From contig NZ_JYFC01000002.1 in the NCBI RefSeq assembly GCF_000938265.1, positions 434,001-498,000 of the forward strand: a stretch of 64,000 nt of DNA, in the 5' to 3' direction. Shown in pieces: positions 52,535 through 59,885 of this stretch. The notes beneath the pieces are model-generated. The model worked only from the letters and a program-made list of their open reading frames with translations. It had not been told where the DNA came from and ran no database searches. Within the stretch, counting starts at the first letter, position 1; each line of letters begins with the position of its first letter. The DNA comes from Agreia bicolorata. Lineage in GTDB: Bacteria > Actinomycetota > Actinomycetes > Actinomycetales > Microbacteriaceae. The position numbers and the translations under genes were made by a program.

Positions 52535-54595
52535 ATGACCAGATCGGTCCGATCCGTCATCACCCGAATACCGGCGACGCTCATCCTTGCCGTCATCGTG
52601 CTCGCCGTCGGAGTCGTTGGTCAAGGCCTCTGGGTGCCGACGCCGCAGCAGCCGTGGTGGGAGGCCGTCGCCTATGGGCTGCCCGCTCTGCAGGACGGAC
52701 GGTGGTGGACGCCGGTCACGGGCACCTTCTTCGTGATCAGCCCCTGGACCTATGCGATCGCGATGGGAGGCTTCGTCTGGTTGGGCCTCCTCGAGTGGCG
52801 TCGTGGAACCAAGGTCGCGCTGACCTACTTCTGGGTCGGCCAGATCCTCGCGGTCCTCGCCACCGCGGCGTTCCTCTGGGCATCGAGCCTGCTTCCCTGG
52901 CCCTGGGCCGTCGACCTCGCCGGCATGCTGGATGTCGGCCCATCCGGCGGCACCATGGCCTGCTTTGCCGCCTGCGTCAGCCTTTTCCCGTCGCCGTGGC
53001 GGCAGCGCGGCTGGCTCATCGTGGTCGGCTACGCGGCCATCGGCGTGCTGTTCCTCGGCACTCTCGCCGATATGGAGCACGCGTTCGCCGTGATCCTGGT
53101 GCTCGCAGTCGACAGGTCGTTCCGCATCCAGCGTGCGAGTCTCCGCGAACGCCGGCTCCTGGCCTTCGCCGGCGGCCTCGCGCTCGGGGTCATCCAGATT
53201 CTGACTCTGCTGGTGCCGACCAATGGCCCCTTCGGCCCGACCGCCCCCGGAGACGGCCCGTTGCTGGAGGCCACGATCGACGCCGTGGTGATCCTGCTCG
53301 TAGCCAACGGTTTGCGCCTCGGGCGACGATGGGCGTGGGTGCTCACGATCATCTGGGCCGTTGTGAACATTGCTCTCGCCGCCTTGTACCTCGCGCTGTC
53401 TGCGGTGGACCCCGTCGACCTCCCCCTGGGGTTGGGAGACATCGACGTCTTCCTCGCCACGGCGGTCATCTGGGCCGCCTTTCTCCTCTATCTCGTCGCG
53501 ACCCGCCACTCTTTCGGGTCTCGGCGGCGGCGTCCGCTCGGTTCCGGTGCCGACCGTCACGGGCGAGGCGCACCGACCGCGGCCGACGCCAGACAGATCA
53601 TCGCTCAGTACGGCGGCGGCAGTCTCTCGTGGATGACGACGTGGGAGGGCATGGAGTACTTCCGAACCGAACGGGGAATCATCCCCTATCAGAAGCATGT
53701 CGGCGTCGCGCTTGTGCTCGCCGACCCGCTGGGGCCGGAATCCGCGACTGAAGCGAGCATCGCCGAATTCATCACTGCGGCGGAGCGTGACTCCCTCATC
53801 CCATGCTTCTTCAGCTCCAGCCAGCACACCCGCGACAGCCTTCCCGACGGATGGCGTGACCTGATCATTGCCGACGACACGATTGTCGACCTCCCCGGCC
53901 TGGCCTTCACGGGCAAGAGCTGGCAGCACGTGAGAACGGCGATCAACAAGGCCGACCGTGAGGGCATCACGTTTCGCATGACCACCCTGGCGGAGGTGAC
54001 GTGGGGCATCCGCCAGCAGATCCGCGCCATCTCCGAGTCGTGGGTGGGTGACAAGGACCTGCCCGAGATGAGATTCACGCTGGGTACCCTGCAGGAGGCT
54101 GAGGATCCTGAGGTGCGGCTCGCTCTCGCTGTGTCGCCGGACGGAGATGTCGACGGTTTCCTGAGCTGGCTGCCGATCTACGGGCCCGACGGAACGCACA
54201 CCGGTTGGACCCTCGACCTCATGCGACGGCGCGACGGCGGTTTCGGCGCGGTCATGGAGTTCTTGATCGGATCATCGGCGCGCACCTTCGCGGAGGAGGG
54301 CGCGTCGATCGTCTCGCTCTCCGGCGCGCCGCTGGCTCACCAGGCGACCGACGACGAGGGCACGGTCGCGCACCTGCTCGGCCAGCTCAGCAGCATCCTC
54401 GAACCCGTCTACGGGTTCTCGTCGCTGCACCGGTTCAAGCAGAAGTTCAATCCGCGTACCGAGCCGATCTATCTCCTCTACCGCGACGAGGGCGACCTCA
54501 CCCGCATCAGTGCCGCGCTGACCCGCGCGTTTCTGCCCGATGCCACCCTGCGCCAATTCGCGGGCGCCGGCATCGACATGCTTCGCCGCGACTGA
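52535..54595 (+). CDS. Rhomboid-like membrane domain fused to DUF2156 aminoacyl-lipid synthase (MprF-like)
   Basis: 686 residues. The N-terminal about 340 residues hold some ten membrane helices. They include DGRWWTPVTGTFF, GPSGG with Ser137, and MEHAF with His182, in the order of a rhomboid fold and its Ser/His dyad. From about residue 360 comes the DUF2156 GNAT-like domain (YGGGSLSWMTTW, FTGKSWQHVRTAINKA, FNPRTEPIYLLYRDE) that takes an amino acid from aminoacyl-tRNA and places it on phosphatidylglycerol or diacylglycerol. It faces a truncated AlaRS 22 bp away, which suggests alanine as the amino acid. Confidence 0.83.
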   Translation: MTRSVRSVITRIPATLILAVIVLAVGVVGQGLWVPTPQQPWWEAVAYGLPALQDGRWWTPVTGTFFVISPWTYAIAMGGFVWLGLLEWRRGTKVALTYFWVGQILAVLATAAFLWASSLLPWPWAVDLAGMLDVGPSGGTMACFAACVSLFPSPWRQRGWLIVVGYAAIGVLFLGTLADMEHAFAVILVLAVDRSFRIQRASLRERRLLAFAGGLALGVIQILTLLVPTNGPFGPTAPGDGPLLEATIDAVVILLVANGLRLGRRWAWVLTIIWAVVNIALAALYLALSAVDPVDLPLGLGDIDVFLATAVIWAAFLLYLVATRHSFGSRRRRPLGSGADRHGRGAPTAADARQIIAQYGGGSLSWMTTWEGMEYFRTERGIIPYQKHVGVALVLADPLGPESATEASIAEFITAAERDSLIPCFFSSSQHTRDSLPDGWRDLIIADDTIVDLPGLAFTGKSWQHVRTAINKADREGITFRMTTLAEVTWGIRQQIRAISESWVGDKDLPEMRFTLGTLQEAEDPEVRLALAVSPDGDVDGFLSWLPIYGPDGTHTGWTLDLMRRRDGGFGAVMEFLIGSSARTFAEEGASIVSLSGAPLAHQATDDEGTVAHLLGQLSSILEPVYGFSSLHRFKQKFNPRTEPIYLLYRDEGDLTRISAALTRAFLPDATLRQFAGAGIDMLRRD

Positions 54596-54617
54596 CCGGA
54601 TGCGGCAGAGCCGCGCG

Positions 54618-56051
54618 TCAGGCGGGCGCGCCGCCGCCCGGGAGGCCGGCCGCGCCGAGTCGCGTGGCGCCGCGCGAACGGGCGCGCTGCTCCTCGAGCG
54701 CCGCGGCGAAGCCCGACTCCCAGTCCCCGGCCACCTCGATGCCGAGGCGCCGCGCTTCCTCCACCGAGAGCTCCTTGGGAAAGCCGTGCGTGTCAGAGAG
54801 GCGGAACACGTCGAGGCCGGTCAGCGTCGACCCCTGGTACTCGGCGAGGGCGCGGAGCCCGCTCGCAAGCGTGCGCCGAAAAGCCGTCTCTTCCTTCACG
54901 AGCACGGCGATGACCTCGTCGCGTGAGGCGGCCACCTCGGGGTAGTCCGACGCGTACAGATCGGCGATGACGGGAACGACCGTCGAGAAGAAGTTCTCGG
55001 AGAGCCCCAGTGAGAGGGCGAACCGGATGGCGCGGCGCAGCAGGCGGCGCATCACATAACCCTGCTCCTTGTTCGATGGACGCACACCGTCGACCGCGAG
55101 GAAAGTCGCACCGCGGAGGTGGTCCGCGATGATCCGCATCGCCGCCGTCTCGTCTTCGTACCGGCGTCCCGTCAACTCCTGCAGTGACTCGATGATGGGC
55201 CACAGCAGCGAGATGCGGAACACGTCGTCGGAGCCGATCGACGCGGCGGCGATGCGCTCCAGGCCGCCGCCGAAGTCGACGTTGCGCTTGGTGAGTTCTT
55301 CGAACGAGCCGTCCTCGCGCCGCCGGTACTGCATAAAGACCTGGTTACCGATCTCCATGAACTGCCCACCGTCGCTGGCCGGATGCGCCAGGCCGTACGA
55401 CGCATCCTGATGCTCTGCGCCGAAGTCGTAGAACACCTCGCTGTCGGGCCCGCAGGGGTCGCCGATCGGCGTGCCATCGAGCGATCCGCCGCGCGACCAC
55501 CAGTTCTCGCCGCCGTCGTAGAAGAAGATGCGCTCGCCGGGCCGCACACCTCGGGTGTCGCCATCCGCCTGCGAGCCGATCTCGGCGATGCCGTTCGAGA
55601 CGCCGCGTTCGGCGAAGACCGAGGCCCAGATGGATGCCGCCTCATCGTCGCGGGGGATTCCGTTGGCCGGATCGCCAATGAAGCAGGTGACGTAGATCTT
55701 CGAGGAGTCCAGGCCGACCACGTCGACCAGGAAGCTGTAGAACTGCCGGATCTGCGTCTCTTTGAAGTAGTCGCCGAGCGACCAGTTGCCGAGCATCTCG
55801 AAGAACGTCGTGTGGCGGTTGTCGCCGACGTCGTCGATGTCCTGGGCGCGCACGCACGGCTGGCTGTCAGTGAGACGCACGCCGGCTGGATGCTCCTGCC
55901 CCAGCAGGTAGGGCAGTAGCGATTGCATGCCGCTTCCGTTGAACAGGGTGGACGTGTCGCCCCTCGGCACCAGGGGCGCCCGATCGATGACGGTGTGCCC
56001 CTTCGCCTGGAGGAACGTCAGATACGAGTTGCGGATATCGTGGGCGTCCAT
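54618..56051 (-). CDS. Truncated alanyl-tRNA synthetase-like protein (catalytic and tRNA-recognition core only)
   Basis: 477 residues against about 875-900 for AlaRS. It has the class II catalytic motifs (RNSYLTFLQAKGH, HTTFFEMLGNWSLGDYFK, GGGLERIA) and the helical tRNA-recognition part (DHLRGATFLAVDGVRPSNKEQGYVMRRLLRR, in part), and ends where the editing domain should begin. The length equals the minimal aminoacylating fragment of E. coli AlaRS (461 residues). GDPCGPDSE has Asp where many have Cys. It cannot proofread Gly or Ser. It is probably a second, specialised copy; the adjacent aminoacyl-lipid synthase is a likely user. Confidence 0.85.
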   Translation of the reverse strand: MDAHDIRNSYLTFLQAKGHTVIDRAPLVPRGDTSTLFNGSGMQSLLPYLLGQEHPAGVRLTDSQPCVRAQDIDDVGDNRHTTFFEMLGNWSLGDYFKETQIRQFYSFLVDVVGLDSSKIYVTCFIGDPANGIPRDDEAASIWASVFAERGVSNGIAEIGSQADGDTRGVRPGERIFFYDGGENWWSRGGSLDGTPIGDPCGPDSEVFYDFGAEHQDASYGLAHPASDGGQFMEIGNQVFMQYRRREDGSFEELTKRNVDFGGGLERIAAASIGSDDVFRISLLWPIIESLQELTGRRYEDETAAMRIIADHLRGATFLAVDGVRPSNKEQGYVMRRLLRRAIRFALSLGLSENFFSTVVPVIADLYASDYPEVAASRDEVIAVLVKEETAFRRTLASGLRALAEYQGSTLTGLDVFRLSDTHGFPKELSVEEARRLGIEVAGDWESGFAAALEEQRARSRGATRLGAAGLPGGGAPA

Positions 56052-56123
56052 CCTGCAAGCGTTCCATACGAGGCGCCTGACCGCGTATCCGATTCCCGAG
56101 AGCCGCCACGGCTTGGATGTCGA

Positions 56124-56795
56124 CTAGTTCGTGTTCTTTGCACGCGCTGCGCGGATGAGCGCGGTCGAGTGCGCCAGATGCTCTCGCACTGCCGCGCCAC
56201 CTTCCCGCCCGAGCGCGTCCACATAGGATCGATGCTCCGCGGTCAGGCCACCGGACGGGTAATCGGGGCGAACCTGGGCGAGCAGCAGAAGGATCTCTGC
56301 CTCGAGGTGCGCGTGTGCCTCGGCGATGCGGGGGCTGTCAGCAGCCGCGACGATCGCCCGGTGCACACCGGCGTGCGCGCGCGTTGTCGCGGACCAGTCG
56401 GCGGAGCCCTCCGCGGACGCGAGCGCGTCGATCGCGGCGTCTATGGGTGCCCGCACCTCGATCGGCCAGCCTGACGGATGCGTGTCGCCTAGCAAGCGCA
56501 CAGCCTCGGTCTCGAGAGCCGCGCGCAGCTGCTGAAGGGCGATCAGCGCTGCGTCGTCGAGTGTGGCGACGCGGGCGCCGCGATACGGAACAACCTCGAC
56601 GAGGCGCTCGGCGCCGAGCATCGCCAGCGCGGCACGCACGGTGTGCCGCGAGAGATCGTGGGCCTGTGCCAACTCCTCTTCACGCAGCGCGGTTCCGGGT
56701 GCCGGGTCTCCCTCGAGGATGCGTTCGCGAAGACTCTCGGCCAGCGCCGCCGCCGCCGTGGGCCCGGGCGTGCTGTCACGCCGCCTGGGCGACAT
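56124..56795 (-). CDS. GntR-family (FadR/FCD-type) transcriptional regulator
   Basis: 223 residues: an N-terminal winged HTH (LRERILEGDPAPGTALREEELAQAHDLSRHTVRAALAML, quoted in part: DLSRHTVRAALAML) and an all-helical FCD effector domain with the metal-binding type histidines (HAGVHRAIV, HLEAEI, EHRSYVDAL). It overlaps the EamA transporter gene by 20 bp, so it is co-expressed and likely controls it and itself. The dyad at 57711-57725 is the probable operator. Confidence 0.88.
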   Translation of the reverse strand: MSPRRRDSTPGPTAAAALAESLRERILEGDPAPGTALREEELAQAHDLSRHTVRAALAMLGAERLVEVVPYRGARVATLDDAALIALQQLRAALETEAVRLLGDTHPSGWPIEVRAPIDAAIDALASAEGSADWSATTRAHAGVHRAIVAAADSPRIAEAHAHLEAEILLLLAQVRPDYPSGGLTAEHRSYVDALGREGGAAVREHLAHSTALIRAARAKNTN

Positions 56796-57705
56796 CGGCT
56801 GTCTCCTTTCGGGGTGAGATGCTGAGCAGTGTGAGCCCGGCCGCGATGACCGCTAGTCCCGCGATCGATATGGGGGAGAGCTGCTCGTGCAGCACGATCA
56901 GCCCGAGCAGGGTGGCGGTGAGCGGCTCGGCCAGAGTGAGCGTGGCCACCGTTGTCGGGTTGAGGCGTTTCAGGCCCCAGCCGAACAGCAGATACGCGAC
57001 CGCCGTCGTTACGACGCCGAGCCAGAGCGCAAGCGCGATTCCTTTCGGGGTGACCAGCCATGCCGTGGAGGTGAGCAGCAGCACTGGCAAGCTCAGAACG
57101 GCGGCGGTGCCGAAGATCGACCCCATCGCGCCGGTGGTGCTCCACCCTCGGTCGAGCAGAACCTTGCTCGCTATCGCGTACACCGCGTACGAGACTCCGG
57201 CGCCGAGCGACGCGGCCAGACCGAGCGCGTTCACGGAGCCCGTCGCGCCGGATCCGACCAGCCCGGAGACCAGTACTACGCCGACCAGTGCGACCGTGGT
57301 CGCGAGCCCCCACCGGGCGCCGGGGATCCGGCGTCGGATGATCGCGTCGAGCACACCCGTGACGATCGGTGCCGACCCGAGGGCGATCACCGTGCCGACC
57401 GCGACGCCGTTCACGCGGGTTCCCGCGAAAAAGGCGGGCTGGTAGGCGAGCACGCCGATCGCGCCGACGGCGATCACGATAACGGCCGGGATGCGCGCGG
57501 CCGGGCGATCAACGGCGGGGGCAGATGCGCGAGCGGGGGATCGTCGCAGTGCGATCAGGGCGGCGATTCCGAGGATCGCGCCGCCGATGAGCACCCGTGC
57601 AGCACCGATCGAGAGCGGCGTCGCGTCGGTGTGGGCGAGTGACTGCGCCGTGCCGGTCGTCGAGAAGCACAGCGCGGCCAGGAGGACGGCGAGCATGGGT
57701 GGCAT
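56776..57705 (-). CDS. EamA-family (drug/metabolite) transporter
   Basis: 309 residues with ten membrane helices in two EamA repeats. LLAALCFSTTGTAQSLA opens the first repeat and LTLAEPLTATLLGLIVLHEQLSP closes the second, both typical. Such proteins export amino acids or small metabolites. ATG 57705 is preferred (ATG 57696 is possible); an upstream TTG at 57723 would lie inside the operator. It is cotranscribed with the GntR gene, which may sense the exported compound. Confidence 0.87.
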   Translation of the reverse strand: MPPMLAVLLAALCFSTTGTAQSLAHTDATPLSIGAARVLIGGAILGIAALIALRRSPARASAPAVDRPAARIPAVIVIAVGAIGVLAYQPAFFAGTRVNGVAVGTVIALGSAPIVTGVLDAIIRRRIPGARWGLATTVALVGVVLVSGLVGSGATGSVNALGLAASLGAGVSYAVYAIASKVLLDRGWSTTGAMGSIFGTAAVLSLPVLLLTSTAWLVTPKGIALALWLGVVTTAVAYLLFGWGLKRLNPTTVATLTLAEPLTATLLGLIVLHEQLSPISIAGLAVIAAGLTLLSISPRKETADVAQAA

Positions 57706-57710
57706 GGGAA

Positions 57711-57725
57711 CATTGTTACACAATG
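57711..57725. promoter_or_regulatory. Probable GntR operator (CATTGT-TAC-ACAATG)
   Basis: A perfect dyad with 6-bp arms and 3-bp centre, 6 bp upstream of the EamA ATG. TTGT-n-ACAA-type sites are usual for FadR-class GntR regulators, and the gntR gene is in the same operon, which supports autoregulation. Confidence 0.6.
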
Positions 57726-57797
57726 TGCCACGCTGTAGGGCCCGAGTAGGGCGTTAACGCATGACCACTGTCTCTCGCCGCTGCAGTCGCCGCAGAC

Positions 57798-57831
57798 CCT
57801 CGGATGGCGCGCACCGCCGCAATCGGCGTCA
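57798..57831. repeat. 34-bp duplicate of the 3' end of the ydcF-like gene
   Basis: These 34 bases match 58212-58245, inside the C-terminal codons of the ydcF-like gene, with three mismatches. On the minus strand it still encodes TPIAAVRAIRG, against KPIAAVRATRG in the intact gene. It sits just after the stop of the 115-residue gene (57834-58181), as if an earlier ydcF tail had been separated by insertion of that gene, or by tandem duplication and decay. Confidence 0.75.
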
Positions 57832-57833
57832 GA

Positions 57834-58181
57834 TCAGAGCGGGCGCAGCTGATCTTCGGTGACAGGAAACGGCAGCGAGTAGTAGACCTGCGTCGCGGTC
57901 ATGTCGCCCCAATCGTCTTTCTTGACGCGGATCGCGGCGGGAGACACCTCGGCGATTCGAACCCGCAGCCAGGATCCGTCGTCGAGCCGAAACTCGTGCG
58001 GGTCGGCGAGGTAGGCCAGTCCGAGCTCGTCGAGCGTCTCTTCGGCCACCATCCAGTCCACCGGGTCTGTCCGTCGGCGTCCCAAGAGATCAATTGCGAC
58101 GAAGCCGTCGCCGACCGGCTTCATCCACCCCACCAGCTCACGATCGTCTGATCGACGATGTTCGATCCAGTCAGCCTCCAT
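57834..58181 (-). CDS. Conserved hypothetical protein
   Basis: 115 residues, acidic and Trp-rich (MEADWIEHRR, DWMVAEETLDELGLAYLAD, VTATQ-type end VYYSLPFPVTEDQLRPL). No signal peptide or membrane segment. The strand-rich pattern suggests a small beta domain. It starts 2 bp after the stop of the ydcF-like gene and is likely coupled to it. Function unknown. Confidence 0.6.
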   Translation of the reverse strand: MEADWIEHRRSDDRELVGWMKPVGDGFVAIDLLGRRRTDPVDWMVAEETLDELGLAYLADPHEFRLDDGSWLRVRIAEVSPAAIRVKKDDWGDMTATQVYYSLPFPVTEDQLRPL

Positions 58182-58183
58182 GG

Positions 58184-58774
58184 CTAGAGGGTAGCTCTCA
58201 AACGCTGCTTGCCTCGGGTGGCGCGCACCGCAGCAATCGGCTTCACGAAGGCGATCTCGCCGAGTCGGTAGTCTTTCGCCGCGACCAGGCGCTCAGCGAC
58301 ATCGGGTCGTTGCTTCCAAAGGTATGCGCGTGCCTTCTCCGCGTGCATGCTGTTCGACGCGATCTTCACGGTGTCGAACCCCGCAAGAATGTCGACGACG
58401 TTCGCGATGTTCTCCCAGGTGGTTCGACTGAGCCGGTCCAGAACGTAAGCACCGTCGTATCCACAGTGGGTGCGGGCGTACTCGAGCAGAAGATCGGCTT
58501 CGGGCACCTCGCTCCCGACGCCGCCTCCGCAGAATACGAGCACTGTCTCAGTCGAGCGGGAGTCGATCGACCGCAGCGCCACGCCTACGCGATACCGGTT
58601 GAGGTAGTTGGCTCGTGTGCCTCTATTGCGGCATCCGAGCACCACGATCGCCTGTCTGCCCGGCCCAGATGCGAGATTGCCGAGCCGGCGCCTGCTCGCG
58701 CGCCAATGCATCCATTCGGCCCAGGCCAGGATGTTCGCGATTGCGACGACCGGAACGGCGGCGAGGGCCCTCAT
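58184..58774 (-). CDS. YdcF/SanA/ElyC-family (DUF218) protein
   Basis: 196 residues: a hydrophobic N-terminal segment, then the DUF218 fold with IVVLGCRNRG, CGGGVGSEVPEADLLLEYA, RTTWENIANVVDIL and IASNSMHAEKARAYL. Members are linked to cell-envelope integrity, or bind nucleotide-like ligands; the exact role is not known. Its C-terminus (IAAVRATRGKQRL) is duplicated downstream at 57.8 kb. Its ATG directly follows the stop of the tautomerase-like fragment. Confidence 0.82.
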   Translation of the reverse strand: MRALAAVPVVAIANILAWAEWMHWRASRRRLGNLASGPGRQAIVVLGCRNRGTRANYLNRYRVGVALRSIDSRSTETVLVFCGGGVGSEVPEADLLLEYARTHCGYDGAYVLDRLSRTTWENIANVVDILAGFDTVKIASNSMHAEKARAYLWKQRPDVAERLVAAKDYRLGEIAFVKPIAAVRATRGKQRLRATL

Positions 58775-58972
58775 TCAGGCGTCGACCCTGTAGCCCAGTG
58801 CCAGGTCTGCGCCATTGACGCCTCGGATGCCCCAGTTCATTTTCGGCGTCTCGGTGCGTTTCTCTGCCGGGTACGCGAGGGCCGCCATGACCGCCCCATG
58901 GACCGCGTCGGAGATCGCGGCGCGACGTGTCTCGATGCAGTGCCGCCGTGCGTAGATAGTCACCTGTGCCAT
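58775..58972 (-). pseudogene. Truncated tautomerase-family protein (probable remnant)
   Basis: 65 residues. The first 38 (MAQVTIYARRHCIETRRAAI, then SDAVHGAVMAALAYPAEKR) look like the N-terminus of the larger tautomerase/MIF-type proteins of about 130 residues. After EKR the family pattern stops and an unrelated tail (MNWGIRGVNGADLALGY) leads to a stop. The position after the initiator Met is Ala, not the catalytic Pro. It abuts the ydcF-like gene with no gap. It may be a decayed gene or an expressed short protein. Confidence 0.5.
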
Positions 58973-59017
58973 GCGTCACAGCCTATGGCGACCATCTCGG
59001 CTTCGTAGACTGGATGC

Positions 59018-59470
59018 GTGCCCGTCGTCTCTCTCGAATCTCCCCGTCGCGACGACGTGCTGTCGCTTCTTCAGCAGGCCGATGACTTCGCCCTGGCGCT
59101 GTACCCTGCCGAGAACTACCACCGACTCGACATCGACGACCTCGAGAGAGCTGACGTGGGCTTCTATGTGGCGAGAGAAGACGGCGAGGCGCTCGGCACT
59201 GTCGCGATCGTCGACCGGGGCGATGGATCGGCCGAGCTGAAGCGTATGTTCGTCACGGCATCGGCGCGCGGCCTCGGTGTGGGCCGGGCGCTGATCAACA
59301 CGGTCGAAGAGCACGCGCGAAACCAGGGCGTCACTGTGATCCGACTCGAGACGGGGGTGCCCCAGACCGCGGCGATCGCCCTCTATGAGAAGTCGGGGTA
59401 TCGTCCCATTCCTGCCTTCGGGCCGTACATCGGCGACCCCACGAGCTATTGCATGGAGAAGTCCCTCTAG
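59018..59470 (+). CDS. GNAT-family N-acetyltransferase
   Basis: 150 residues from GTG 59018. The acetyl-CoA loop is ARGLGVGRALINTVEEHA, preceded by AELKRMFVTASARG, with LYEKSGYRPIPAFGPY at the end: a common small GNAT type (PhnO/YitI-like). The acceptor is unknown. It converges on the zinc-ribbon-like gene with 30 bp between. Confidence 0.85.
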   Translation: MPVVSLESPRRDDVLSLLQQADDFALALYPAENYHRLDIDDLERADVGFYVAREDGEALGTVAIVDRGDGSAELKRMFVTASARGLGVGRALINTVEEHARNQGVTVIRLETGVPQTAAIALYEKSGYRPIPAFGPYIGDPTSYCMEKSL

Positions 59471-59500
59471 AGGTGCGCGTCGAACGCACCCCGAGGTCGA

Positions 59501-59749
59501 TCAGGATTCGGGGCAGTGCAACTGCGTGCGCTCTCCCGAGCGGTCGATGGTGTGCAGCGCCATCGATCTGCCGCACAGCGGGCAATGCGGATCTGTTGGC
59601 GGCACGTACGGTTCTTCCTTGCGGCCGATACCCACCTGGGCCGGACCGGTAAACGTGTAGACGATGCGATTGAGGTTGTTGATGAATCCGGTCTTGCCGT
59701 CGAACGGATTCATGGGATTGGGCGTGCGAGCCTGCCTGGTCAACGTCAT
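59501..59749 (-). CDS. Small conserved protein with a CPLCG zinc-ribbon motif
   Basis: 82 residues. PHCPLCGRSM and a later HCPES provide three cysteines plus histidines that could bind zinc; the middle part FDGKTGFINNLNRIVYTFTG is compact and non-acidic. I do not know a characterised homologue. The start is ATG 59747-59749, and the divergent region to the ROK gene holds a 12-bp palindrome. Confidence 0.65.
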   Translation of the reverse strand: MTLTRQARTPNPMNPFDGKTGFINNLNRIVYTFTGPAQVGIGRKEEPYVPPTDPHCPLCGRSMALHTIDRSGERTQLHCPES

Positions 59750-59775
59750 TCCTCAGGTGATGAGTGCTGCAATGA

Positions 59776-59787
59776 TTAGTGCACTAA
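59776..59787. promoter_or_regulatory. 12-bp palindrome TTAGTGCACTAA upstream of the ROK regulator
   Basis: A perfect palindrome of the shape bound by XylR/NagC-type ROK regulators (TTAnT...AnTAA), 98 bp upstream of the ROK start and 27 bp upstream of the divergent small gene. A related half, TTAGTCCAAT, occurs in the promoter of the ABC operon at 61140. Confidence 0.5.
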
Positions 59788-59885
59788 GTATATCGCGATC
59801 TCGCCGTGTCCGCAGAGTGCGGGGTGCTCGGAGGTTGATCTTGACGGGGCGTCATAATGAGACGACTGGCCACGAGGGAGCGGGA

